Source of the DNA: Clostridia bacterium
GTDB taxonomy: Bacteria; Bacillota; Clostridia; Oscillospirales; Acutalibacteraceae
NCBI GenBank assembly: GCA_017434855.1
Contig: JAFRUA010000048.1
Coordinates: forward strand, 1 to 34,273
Direction of reading: 5' to 3'
Length of the DNA: 34,273 nt
In this document: in pieces, positions 16,207 to 24,348 of the stretch
How the letters are laid out: every line of letters starts with the position of its first letter
How positions within the stretch are numbered: position 1 is the stretch's first letter
Notes under the pieces: model-generated
Databases searched by the model: none
What the model saw: the letters and a program-made list of their open reading frames with translations, nothing else
Told to the model about the DNA's origin: nothing
Translations under genes and position numbers: made by a program

Positions 16207-18282
16207 ATGTTGAAATGGAAGTCCCTGCTTTGCATACTGCAGTCGCTTTTGCTGCTGGTGTCACAGCTTTCGGGATACAACTACGGTCTCAAGCAAAAGA
16301 CCGACCGTGCCGCGCTGTCACTGACCGGCGCCGGCGACTGTGCCTTTGCGCCGATCGACGCCGACGCGCTGCGGGTCACCGATGCAGAAAAAGCGCGCTG
16401 CCGCGCATGGTATGACGCGCACATCCGCACGGCAGACAGCCCGGCCTATGACCTCACGGTCGGCACGCGATCGCTGCAGCGCCATCTGAACGACTGGGCC
16501 ATCGACGTCGGCGAAGAAAGCGCGCCCGACGCACGCGGCGGCAAAACATCGGTCATCTCTCTGCGGCACAAAAAGAGCGGCCTGCGCGCATGGGTGGAGG
16601 CCACGATCTATGAAGACTTCGCCGCCTGTGAATGGACGGTCCATCTTCAGAACGCGGGCACTGTTCGTTCGGCTGTGATCAAAGACTTTTATGCTGCGGA
16701 CTGCAGATTGCAAACCGGACAAACAGATGTTTACTACAGCCGGGGCAGCCTGCCCGCCGCGGATGATTATGCGCTGCAATGCGCTGCCGTGTGCCCCACG
16801 CCGCTGCTCTTCAGCGCCACCTGTGGCCGTACCGAAACCGTTCTGCCGTTTTTCAATCTTTGCGGAAAAAACGGGGGCGCCGTGGCCGCCGTCGGCTGGA
16901 CCGGGCAGTGGCAGACCACGCTGTGTCAAACGCTTCGCGGCGTCCGCCTGCGCGTGAAACAGGCACAATTCTGCGCCGCGCTGGAACCTGGCGAGCGTGT
17001 GCGTTCGCCGCTGGTTTCACTGACGTTTTACAACCATCAAAATGCGCTCAAGGGCTTTGAAATGTTTCGCCAAATGCTGCTGCACTGCGTATATCCCACG
17101 TCCGTGCAGCCCATGCGCAGCCTGCTGCTTGCCAATGAATTCTGCACGCTGACGTGTGACGAACTGATTGAGAAGGTGAAGGCGACCCCGCCGGAGGTCC
17201 TTGCAGCAACAGACGCCTTCTGGATGGACGCCGGCTGGTATACGTATCAGACCGACTGGTATGACGGTGTGGGCAACTGGACACCGGACCCCGCACGGTT
17301 CCCGAACGGTCTGCGGCCGCTGGCCGACGCGATCGAACAAACCGGAAAGCGTTTTTTGCTCTGGTACGAGCCGGAGCGGGTGCGCGAGGGAACACGCCTT
17401 TATGAAGAAGGCAAGCTGCATGACGGCTGGATCGCGGAAGAGGGCGACAACCTGCTGTGGAACCTCGCAAACGACGACGCCTGCGCATATCTGACCGACT
17501 ATATTTCAGACTCTCTGATTCAAAACGGCGTCAGCGTCTATCGCCAGGATTTTAACTTCTATCCCCTGCAGTACTGGCACAAGACGGACCGGGTTCCGTG
17601 GCGGCTGGGTATCAGCGAAAACCACTACGTCACCAACCTGTACCGCTATCTGGATACGCTCTGTGCGCGCGTGCCGGGGCTGATCATCGACAACTGCGCC
17701 AGCGGCGGCAAACGGCTGGACCTGGAAATGTGCCGACGCAGCGTCCCTTTGTGGCGCAGCGATTACAACTGTGTAAACGCCGACGGCTCGATGCAGCCGG
17801 ACGTGCTTGAAGCCACGCAGGCCATGACCCACGGGCTGTCGTTCTGGCTGCCGTACAGCGGCACGGTGCAGCATACCGATTCGCTGTATGCCACGCGCAG
17901 CGGTCTGCTTACGCACCCGATGCGCATGTCTGCCGACACTTTACAGGACCCCGCTGAAGAAACGGTCCGCACATTCATGGATGATAATTATTTCCCGCTG
18001 ACCGACGGAAACACCGACACAAACAAACCGCTTGCCATGCAGTTTGGCAATGAAACGGCGGGCGCGGCGGTCATCTACATACGCAAGGACGCCCCGGCCG
18101 ATTTTACCCTGCGGCTGAACGGCCTTTCAAAAGACGGTGTTTACACCCTCTTTGACGCGGATGACCCGACGTTTTGCGAACATAAAACCGGGGCATATCT
18201 GATGGAAACCGGCGTGACCCTGACCGCGAAAGAAAAACCGGCCGCCGTCATAATCACATACAGCATAAACAACGCATCGTGA
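16207..18282 (+). CDS. GH36-type alpha-galactosidase
   Basis: This 691-residue glycoside hydrolase of family GH36 has the typical length and order: an N-terminal beta domain, then a TIM barrel starting near LLANEFC. The nucleophile is D448 in YRQDFNF and the acid/base is D519 in WRSDYNC. Other conserved pieces are FWMDAGWY, WYEPERV and DNCASGGKR. Family members remove terminal alpha-galactose. The first 20 residues are hydrophobic (SLLCILQSLLLLVSQ), which may be a signal anchor or simply a strand, so location is uncertain. AGGAGG precedes the start. It abuts the GH127 gene (stop at 18282, next start at 18291). Confidence 0.85.
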   Translation: MLKWKSLLCILQSLLLLVSQLSGYNYGLKQKTDRAALSLTGAGDCAFAPIDADALRVTDAEKARCRAWYDAHIRTADSPAYDLTVGTRSLQRHLNDWAIDVGEESAPDARGGKTSVISLRHKKSGLRAWVEATIYEDFAACEWTVHLQNAGTVRSAVIKDFYAADCRLQTGQTDVYYSRGSLPAADDYALQCAAVCPTPLLFSATCGRTETVLPFFNLCGKNGGAVAAVGWTGQWQTTLCQTLRGVRLRVKQAQFCAALEPGERVRSPLVSLTFYNHQNALKGFEMFRQMLLHCVYPTSVQPMRSLLLANEFCTLTCDELIEKVKATPPEVLAATDAFWMDAGWYTYQTDWYDGVGNWTPDPARFPNGLRPLADAIEQTGKRFLLWYEPERVREGTRLYEEGKLHDGWIAEEGDNLLWNLANDDACAYLTDYISDSLIQNGVSVYRQDFNFYPLQYWHKTDRVPWRLGISENHYVTNLYRYLDTLCARVPGLIIDNCASGGKRLDLEMCRRSVPLWRSDYNCVNADGSMQPDVLEATQAMTHGLSFWLPYSGTVQHTDSLYATRSGLLTHPMRMSADTLQDPAEETVRTFMDDNYFPLTDGNTDTNKPLAMQFGNETAGAAVIYIRKDAPADFTLRLNGLSKDGVYTLFDADDPTFCEHKTGAYLMETGVTLTAKEKPAAVIITYSINNAS

Positions 18283-18290
18283 GGTGGCAC

Positions 18291-19832
18291 ATGATCCCTT
18301 CTGTTTATCAGCTTCCGCAGCCCGGCGAGATCACCGTGACGGACCGCGAACGGGCCTATCTTGATTTCATCACCGAAACACAGTTGCTGGACACGGCGCT
18401 TTGGCATCGCTTTGTGCGCGTGTTTCAAACCGGGGCGGACGCCGCCGACCGAGGATGGCGCGGCGAATACTGGGGCAAAATGATGCGCGGCGCGTGCCTG
18501 GTCTATCGCTGCACCGCCGACCCGCGCCTTTATGACGTGCTGCGTCAGACCGTCTGCGATTTGCTCAGCACTGCCGACGCCGACGGCCGCATCTCCACCT
18601 ATCCGTGGGAACGCGAGTGCTGCGGCTGGGACCTCTGGTGCCGCAAATACGTCCTGACCGGGATGCTGCATTTTTGCGATATCTGCACCGACAGCGCGCT
18701 GACCGAACGCATCCTTGACAGCATGGAGCGGCACCTGGACTGCCTGATCGCACGCGTGGGGCCGAACGCGGGGCAAATCAAAATCACCGCCACGAGCGAC
18801 TTCTGGCTCGGCGTCAATTCCTGCAGCATTCTGGAACCGGTGATGGACCTGTATCGCCGCAGACCGCAGGAACGGTTTTTGCGCTTTGCCCGCTACATCA
18901 TCGGCACCGGCGGGTGCAGCGGCGGCGACCTGATCGCCCTGGCGCTTGAAAACAAAACGCTGCCCTGTCAGTACCCGGAAACCAAGGCGTATGAGACCAT
19001 GTCGTTCTTTGAGGGCGTGCTGGCCTTTTATGAAGCAACGGGCGAACAGAAATATTTGGACGCCGTGCTGCGCTTTGCCGAAGCGGTGTTTGAAACCGAG
19101 ATCACGCTGATCGGCTGCGCCGGCTGCACGCATGAGCAGTTTGACCACGCGGCAATCCGTCAGACGGAACCCAGCAAAAAAGTCATGCAGGAAACCTGCG
19201 TGACCGTGACCTGGATGCGCCTTTGCGCCCGGTTGTTTCTGCGCACGGGCAACGAAATCTATGCCGACCGCGTGGAGCAGTCCGCGCTGAACGCGCTTTA
19301 CGGCAGCGTCAATCTCTTTGCGCAGCCGTTCACCATGCCAAAGAGCGGCGAGACCGTGCCCGCCCTGCCGTTTGACAGCTACAGCCCGCTGGTTTTGAAC
19401 CGGCGCGGCCGGGACGTCGGCGGTCTCAAGGCGTTTGACGACGGTTCGTTTTACGGCTGCTGCGCGGCCATCGGCGCGGCGGGACTCGCGGTGTATCCGC
19501 TGATCCGGCCACTGCGCAAAGAACCGGCGACCGCTCCGACGCTGTGCGAACACCGCCTGAACGGCTGCGTCGCATTCACCTTCGGTCCCTTTGTGCTTGC
19601 GCGTGACGCGGCAAAAGAATCGGGCGATCTTGCTGCACCCGTCTGTCCGCTGCGGCAGGGTGAAACACTGTGCTACACGCTTTTGCCTTGCGAAAACGGG
19701 GAGTCCGTGCGCCTGCGGCTGAAGACCGAGCGCGGCCCGGTACTGCTGACAGATTACGCCTCCTGCGGCAAGCGCTGGGCAGAAAACGACGGCCCGATCA
19801 CGGTGTGGATGCCAACGCAACGTCCGCTTTGA
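18291..19832 (+). CDS. GH127-type beta-L-arabinofuranosidase
   Basis: This 513-residue protein belongs to the GH127 (DUF1680) group. Characterised members such as Bifidobacterium HypBA1 release beta-L-arabinofuranose from hydroxyproline-linked arabinan using a zinc-held cysteine nucleophile. The expected residues are present: E282 in THEQF, C303 in QETCVT and the pair C390/C391 in YGCCAAIG. The E-to-C and C-to-CC spacings (21 and 87) are near those I recall for HypBA1 (18 and 77). No signal peptide is seen. The start at 18291 uses GAGGTGG, which overlaps the upstream stop; the frame is open to 18279. Close coupling with the alpha-galactosidase suggests one substrate. Related families GH142/GH146 are alternatives. 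Confidence 0.8.
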   Translation: MIPSVYQLPQPGEITVTDRERAYLDFITETQLLDTALWHRFVRVFQTGADAADRGWRGEYWGKMMRGACLVYRCTADPRLYDVLRQTVCDLLSTADADGRISTYPWERECCGWDLWCRKYVLTGMLHFCDICTDSALTERILDSMERHLDCLIARVGPNAGQIKITATSDFWLGVNSCSILEPVMDLYRRRPQERFLRFARYIIGTGGCSGGDLIALALENKTLPCQYPETKAYETMSFFEGVLAFYEATGEQKYLDAVLRFAEAVFETEITLIGCAGCTHEQFDHAAIRQTEPSKKVMQETCVTVTWMRLCARLFLRTGNEIYADRVEQSALNALYGSVNLFAQPFTMPKSGETVPALPFDSYSPLVLNRRGRDVGGLKAFDDGSFYGCCAAIGAAGLAVYPLIRPLRKEPATAPTLCEHRLNGCVAFTFGPFVLARDAAKESGDLAAPVCPLRQGETLCYTLLPCENGESVRLRLKTERGPVLLTDYASCGKRWAENDGPITVWMPTQRPL

Positions 19833-20028
19833 GATGTCAAAGCACAGAAAAAAGCTGCATTGGATAAGCAACCGGATCCAAAGAACGTGCCCGCCCCGGC
19901 GCGTTTTTTGATGAACACCTGTGCTGCAAAAGCAGCCCCACTCCGTCAACGGCGCGAACAGCACATCATGAATCGGGCACCTCAAACGCTCGGGCTGTTT
20001 GCGCGTGCAGTTCTTCAGCGGTCACCGA

Positions 20029-20057
20029 TTGACAGGATCGGACAAAAGAGATATAAA
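20029..20057 (+). promoter_or_regulatory. SigA-type promoter of the metallophosphoesterase gene
   Basis: TTGACA (20029-20034), a 17-base spacer and TATAAA (20052-20057). Transcription would start about 20 bases before the ATG at 20086. It separates this gene from the glycoside hydrolase operon. Confidence 0.75.
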
Positions 20058-20085
20058 TTGTATCAAACAAACGGGAGGTCATCCT

Positions 20086-21255
20086 ATGAAAACGACGACA
20101 AAACGCGCTCTGAGCATCCTGCTTGCGCTCCTCATGCTGTGCGCTGCCTTTCTGATGCCGGCGACCGCAGCGGACAAAAAGCTGCGCTTTCACGCGGACG
20201 GCACGTTCCGCATCCTGCTGCTGAACGATTTTCAGGACACCGACGACACAAACGAAAAGTCGCTGGTGTTTTTGAACGTCGTGCTTGACAAGTACCAACC
20301 GGACCTGGTCATCCTCAACGGCGACCAGCTTTGGCCGGAGAACAACATGAGCGAAGCGCAGATCCAGAAGGCGCTGCGCGACCAGCTTTCGCCGATGGAA
20401 AAGCGCGGCATCCCCTTCCTGTTTACCTTCGGCAACCATGACCACGACCACGACGCACTGCTTGACCGGGCGGCACAGGCGGCCATCTATGATTCCTACA
20501 GCATGTGCTATGCCGCACACAACGGTCCCGACGCGGGAACCTACAACAACGTCATCTATTCTTCCGACGGTTCAAAACCGGCGCTGAATATCTATATGAT
20601 GGACAGCAACGAGTGGTCCGGCAATTTCATGAACAGCGGCATCAACGCCGACCAGCTTCAGTGGTACAAGGACACAAGCGGGGCGCTCAAGGCGGAAAAC
20701 GGCGGCAGCGCCGTCCCCTCTCTGGTCTTTCAGCACATCCCGGTCAAAGAAATGTTCCGATTTCTGAAGGCCGTTCCGGAAGGGACTGAAGGCGCGGTCG
20801 GCAGCATGTTTGGCCCGGAAAAATATGTGCTTGACCCGGACGCCGACCTGGTCGGCGATCACAACCAACTGAAAGAGCCGATCTGCTGTGAAAACCCGAA
20901 CAAAACCACCGGACAGTATGAAGCGTGGGTTGAACAGGGCGATGTCATCGGCGCCTATTTCGGGCACGATCACACCAACACCTTTGTGGGCCGCACGGAC
21001 GACGGCATCGTCATGGGCTACAACGGCGGCTTTGGCTTCGCGTCCTATGGGGACGGCAACGAGCGCTTCGCCCGCATCTTTGATTTCAAAGAGGACGACG
21101 TCGAACACTATACGCAGACGACGCTGCTGTATTCTCAGGTGACGGCTCAACACAAAGCGACCTATGTCTGGTATAGGGTCAAAGTCTTTTTCCAAAAGGC
21201 GTGGAATTCGGTTGTCAGCTTTTTCAAGCGCCTCTTCCATCCGGAAGCAAAATAA
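20086..21255 (+). CDS. Secreted calcineurin-like metallophosphoesterase
   Basis: This 389-residue protein has a clear signal peptide (basic start, hydrophobic core, likely cleavage after MPATA) and a metallophosphoesterase domain. The five metal-site blocks are in order: LLLNDFQD, LNGDQLW, GNHDHD, FQHIPV and GHDHTN. It should hydrolyse phosphate mono- or diesters outside the cell with two bound metal ions. The ATG at 20086 has GGGAGGT upstream; the frame extends to 19999 without a site. The last 25 residues form an aromatic, basic, amphipathic tail (FFQKAWNSVVSFFKRLF) that aligns without gaps to the end of the LRR protein at 27120. This suggests a shared surface or sorting signal. Monocistronic. 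Confidence 0.85.
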   Translation: MKTTTKRALSILLALLMLCAAFLMPATAADKKLRFHADGTFRILLLNDFQDTDDTNEKSLVFLNVVLDKYQPDLVILNGDQLWPENNMSEAQIQKALRDQLSPMEKRGIPFLFTFGNHDHDHDALLDRAAQAAIYDSYSMCYAAHNGPDAGTYNNVIYSSDGSKPALNIYMMDSNEWSGNFMNSGINADQLQWYKDTSGALKAENGGSAVPSLVFQHIPVKEMFRFLKAVPEGTEGAVGSMFGPEKYVLDPDADLVGDHNQLKEPICCENPNKTTGQYEAWVEQGDVIGAYFGHDHTNTFVGRTDDGIVMGYNGGFGFASYGDGNERFARIFDFKEDDVEHYTQTTLLYSQVTAQHKATYVWYRVKVFFQKAWNSVVSFFKRLFHPEAK

Positions 21256-21342
21256 CAAAGCGCATCGCCCGGCGCCGCGAAAGGACCGGAGCCGCAACTG
21301 AAAAAAAGTTTTGAAGAAATCAAAAGAATTTTAAAAATCCTC

Positions 21343-21371
21343 TTGACTAATTCAAAAAACTGTGGTATGAT
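21343..21371 (+). promoter_or_regulatory. Promoter of tRNA-Leu
   Basis: TTGACT (21343-21348), a 17-base spacer and TATGAT (21366-21371), ending 13 bases before the tRNA. A single-gene transcription unit is implied by the terminator right after it. Confidence 0.75.
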
Positions 21372-21384
21372 ACCTCTCGCAGTT

Positions 21385-21471
21385 GCGGATGTGGCGGAAT
21401 TGGCAGACGCGCTAGATTCAGGTTCTAGTGGTAGCAATACTGTGTGGGTTCAAGTCCCGTCATCCGCACCA
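21385..21471 (+). tRNA. tRNA-Leu (anticodon CAG)
   Basis: The acceptor stem GCGGATG (21385-21391) pairs with CATCCGC (21461-21467), followed by A and an encoded CCA. The anticodon stem CTAGA/TCTAG encloses TTCAGGT, giving anticodon CAG, which reads CUG. A long variable arm and GGTTCAAGTCC T-arm fit class II tRNA-Leu. At 87 bases it is the usual length for the class, with no intron or integration remnant at its 3' end. Confidence 0.95.
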
Positions 21472-21473
21472 GG

Positions 21474-21517
21474 ATCAGTCCCTGAAGGCAAATCTCTTCG
21501 GGGACTGATTCTTTTTT
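21474..21517 (+). terminator. Rho-independent terminator of tRNA-Leu
   Basis: ATCAGTCCCTGAAG (21474-21487) pairs over 14 bases, with one G-T, with CTTCGGGGACTGAT (21496-21509). A run of T follows (21512-21517). Confidence 0.9.
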
Positions 21518-22021
21518 GTTGAAACGCATGAGGGACTTGAAGCAGGAGCGGCACAGAGAAACAGTCCGGGGAAGCCACTCCATAAGGAAGTTGTTTTCCC
21601 CGGCTTTTGTAATCAGCCGGAATGATTGAAAAAACAGGACAAATTCAATCTCATTATCGGAGGATTACTACAATAAAAGATCAATCTTCATGACATAAAC
21701 CTCCTGTCATATTCTAGCAATGCGGTCGCCAAACCTTTGCTATTATATCTGGAGATTTATCTTTTGGCAAGACTCTTTGGGCTTGCTTTGAGTTCGCCCG
21801 TTTTTCCTTTGCTGAAGCCTTTTTCTCCCCCGGTTGAACCGGGGGTTTATTTCCACGTCTGAAGACACCAAATCAAAACCACCGGCGAAACCGGTGGTTT
21901 GCTCTGCCTCTAAAAGGGGCTATTACTGGCTTGGCTCATGAAAGGGGCTTTGAAGGTTCAGCATCGCAATACAATCCCAGCAGCCACTCACGCGCATCTG
22001 TTATTTTTTGATAGATTCAGT
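21518..22021. other. Non-coding stretch with several stem-loops
   Basis: No gene is supported in these 500 bases. Structures seen: CCGGGGAA/TTCCCCGG (21566-21603) followed by CTTTT, CCCCCGGTT/AACCGGGGG (21827-21845) followed by TTTATTT, and the CCACCGG palindrome at 21876-21900. AAAGGGGCT occurs twice within 40 bases (about 21913 and 21941). The 21827 hairpin may end a decayed gene; none could be named. Confidence 0.45.
21876..21900. repeat. CCACCGG palindrome, copy 3
   Basis: AAACCACCGG (21876-21885) and CCGGTGGTTT (21891-21900) pair perfectly around CGAAA. The stem core is shared with 139-163 and, imperfectly, 9169-9196. All three are in long intergenic stretches. Confidence 0.6.
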
Positions 22022-23782
22022 TTAGAACGCAGTTTTCAGTTCCAGAGAATGCGCTTCGTTCATTTCTGCCACGCCCTGCATGAACGCCTCCACCGGTACG
22101 CCGAACAGATTGTCCTTCACGCCGCGGATGTTGACCGCGACCGTGTTCTGCTCCGCTTCCTTTTCGCCCACGACCAGAACGTACGGAATGCGGCCAAGCT
22201 TATATTTCTTGATCTTGTTTTTCATGTTCTGATCGCTGTAATCGACCTCGAAGCGGATGTGATTTTTCATCATCAGGTCCGCCAGCTTTTTGGCATATGC
22301 GTTATGCTCCGGGCGGATCGGCACGATGCCGACCTGGACCGGTGCCAGCCAGAACGGGAACTGACCCTTGAAGTTTTCGATCAGGATACCGATGAAACGC
22401 TCAAAGGACCCGAAGATCGCGCGGTGGATCAGCACCGGCTGCTTCTCCGTGCCGTCCGGCGCCACGTATTTCAGGTTGAAGTTCAGCGGAAGCTGGAAGT
22501 CAAGCTGGATGGTACCCATCTGCCACTGGCGGCCCAGGCAGTCGCGCATGCCGAGGTCGATCTTCGGGCCGTAGAACGCGCCGTCGCCCTCGTTGATCTC
22601 AAAGCCGTCTGCACCGAATTTTTTGGTCAGGATGGATTTCAGCGAGGCCTCCGCCTGATCCCACAGCGCGATGTCGCCCATGAAATCGTCCGGCCGGGTG
22701 GACAGCTCCGCCGTATAGGTCAGGCCAAAGGTGGCGTAGATCGTCTTCGCGATGTCCATGATGTCGGCGATCTCGTCTTCGATCTGATCCTCTGTCACAA
22801 AGATGTGCGCGTCGTCCTGATGGAATTCCTGCACGCGGAACAGGCCGTTCAGCTCGCCGGACTTTTCACGACGATGGATCACGTCCACCTGGGAGTACCG
22901 CAGCGGCAGCTCCTTATAGCTGCGCTTCGTGCTGCGATAGACGTTGATCGCGTTCGGGCAGTTCATCGGCTTGATGGCATAGGTCGTGTTCTCGTCGATC
23001 GGCGCGATAAACATGCCGTTTTGATAGTGTGCCCAGTGGCCGCTGGTGATCCAAAGCTGTTTTTCGCTGAGGACGGGGCCGGAGATCTCCTGATAATTGT
23101 GGGGCACATGCTCGTTGCGCCAATAGTCCAGCAGGGCGTTGAACAGCTTCCAGCCCTTCGGCAGCCAGTACGGCATGCCGGGCGCGGTCTCGTGGAACAT
23201 GAACAGTTCCATCTCGGCGCCGAGCTTTTTGTGGTCGCGCTCCATCGCCTCGCGGATCATATCGAGGTGATCCTTGAGCTGCTGCTTGTCGGGGAAAGCA
23301 TAGACATACACGCGCTGCAGCTGGTCGTTGTGCTCGTCACCGCGCCAATAGGACCCGGACACGAACTTGATCTGGAACGCCACACCCAACAGCTCCTGCG
23401 AATTGTCGATGTGCGGGCCGCGGCAAAGGTCCACAAAATCGTCGCCGGTATAATAGATCGACAGCGTCGCGTCCTCCGGCAGGTCTTCGATGATTTCGAT
23501 TTTATACTTCTGCCCCTTGAACAGGTCGAGCGCTTCGGCGCGGCTGACCTCTTTGCGGGTCCACGCCTCTTTGCGCTTGAGAATTTCGCGCATCTTGTTT
23601 TCGATGGCCTTGTAATCATCCTTCGTGATCATGTGGTCCAGCTTGAAATCGTAGTAAAAGCCGTCGTCCACCTGCGGCCCGATGGCGTACTGCACGTCGC
23701 TCCCCCAAAGCTCGATAACCGCCTTGGCCAGCACATGCGCCATGGAATGACGATAGTTTGCGAGGAAGAATTCTTTGTCCAT
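22022..23782 (-). CDS. thrS: Threonine--tRNA ligase
   Basis: This 586-residue class II synthetase charges tRNA-Thr. The N2 editing domain comes first, with HSMAH near the start and the CRGPH motif. The catalytic core follows with MNCPNA (zinc cysteine), EFHQDDAH, and HRAIFGSFERF. A C-terminal anticodon-binding domain ends the chain (PVQVGIVPI onwards). The usual N-terminal TGS domain of about 60 residues is absent: the chain begins only ten residues before HSMAH. The ATG at 23782 has AAGGAG 8 bases before it. The longer frame to 23869 runs into the T-box terminator and is not coding. Expression is controlled by the T-box upstream. Shorter TGS-less ThrRS forms are known in other Clostridia, as I recall. 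Confidence 0.95.
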   Translation of the reverse strand: MDKEFFLANYRHSMAHVLAKAVIELWGSDVQYAIGPQVDDGFYYDFKLDHMITKDDYKAIENKMREILKRKEAWTRKEVSRAEALDLFKGQKYKIEIIEDLPEDATLSIYYTGDDFVDLCRGPHIDNSQELLGVAFQIKFVSGSYWRGDEHNDQLQRVYVYAFPDKQQLKDHLDMIREAMERDHKKLGAEMELFMFHETAPGMPYWLPKGWKLFNALLDYWRNEHVPHNYQEISGPVLSEKQLWITSGHWAHYQNGMFIAPIDENTTYAIKPMNCPNAINVYRSTKRSYKELPLRYSQVDVIHRREKSGELNGLFRVQEFHQDDAHIFVTEDQIEDEIADIMDIAKTIYATFGLTYTAELSTRPDDFMGDIALWDQAEASLKSILTKKFGADGFEINEGDGAFYGPKIDLGMRDCLGRQWQMGTIQLDFQLPLNFNLKYVAPDGTEKQPVLIHRAIFGSFERFIGILIENFKGQFPFWLAPVQVGIVPIRPEHNAYAKKLADLMMKNHIRFEVDYSDQNMKNKIKKYKLGRIPYVLVVGEKEAEQNTVAVNIRGVKDNLFGVPVEAFMQGVAEMNEAHSLELKTAF

Positions 23783-23805
23783 TGTGTTTGCTCCTTTTTG
23801 ATAAA

Positions 23806-23850
23806 ATAGAAAAGCCCCATCCCACTTGCACTTCTGCACTGGGATGAAGC
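23806..23850 (-). terminator. T-box attenuator terminator
   Basis: Read on the minus strand, GCTTCATCCCA pairs with TGGGATGGGGC over 11 bases (two G-T pairs), followed by TTTTCTATTTT. It competes with the antiterminator that contains the T-box sequence at 23859-23871, and so decides read-through into thrS. Confidence 0.85.
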
Positions 23851-24222
23851 ATCTGCTCCACGGTTCCACCCGGTTTCCGCAAGGCAGTCAATGATTTGCT
23901 CAGCGTGTGAAGATTGACGAGAAAATTTTTCGTCAGATGTAACAGAAATTCTGCAGGAAGCCGTTTGGCTTTCAAAGAATTTCTGCGCAAAATGGCGGAA
24001 AATTTACCGTCAAGCTTCGCGTGCTTGAGTGAATCAGTGCCTGCCAAAATGCGGCACTCATTTCGCCTTAACGCGGCGGCACGGTACACCCTTTCGGGGA
24101 CGGCTCAAAAGCGGTGCGCCTGTTCTCTGCCCGGCGGTACTTCCAGCCGTGGTACTGCCTCTCTGTACGGACATCTGCAAACATGCGGTCTTTGTCATAG
24201 CCTTTTGGGATTCGGTTTTTCG
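23806..24222 (-). ncRNA. T-box riboswitch leader of thrS
   Basis: The conserved T-box GGGTGGAACCGTG lies at 23859-23871 on the minus strand, just before the terminator. Upstream, a Stem I-like region shows the AGAGAG GA motif and a GCTGGAAG distal-loop motif. After it comes GCACCGCTTTTGAG, where ACC (24113-24115) is the apparent specifier, a threonine codon matching thrS. Uncharged tRNA-Thr (anticodon GGU) should stabilise the antiterminator and allow thrS transcription. The 5' limit is estimated from the promoter. Confidence 0.88.
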
Positions 24223-24228
24223 TGTGAT

Positions 24229-24257
24229 ATTGTAGCACTGGAATGATGATTTGTCAA
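24229..24257 (-). promoter_or_regulatory. thrS: Promoter of the T-box-thrS unit
   Basis: On the minus strand TTGACA (24257-24252), a 17-base spacer and TACAAT (24234-24229). It lies about 35 bases from the divergent promoter at 24291. Confidence 0.8.
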
Positions 24258-24290
24258 GAAGAATTGAGCGGAAAATGCAGATTATACGGC

Positions 24291-24319
24291 TTGATTTCAT
24301 GCGTTTTTCATGCTATAAT
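24291..24319 (+). promoter_or_regulatory. Promoter of the surface hydrolase gene
   Basis: TTGATT (24291-24296), a 17-base spacer and TATAAT (24314-24319), with an extended -10 (TGCTATAAT). The start codon is 29 bases downstream. Confidence 0.75.
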
Positions 24320-24348
24320 GAATTCAGTCTTTGAAAGGATGTGATTCC

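Noticed and set aside
18141-19985. 614-codon minus frame opposite the GH127 gene
   Set aside because: The GH127 zinc-cysteine site and the GH36 end are encoded on the plus strand; the minus product is low in structure-like signal.
19860-20288. 142-codon plus frame overlapping the metallophosphoesterase start
   Set aside because: It crosses the promoter and signal peptide of the real gene and has no ribosome site.
21938-23809. 623-codon plus frame opposite thrS
   Set aside because: ThrRS motifs prove the minus strand is coding; the plus frame is its shadow.
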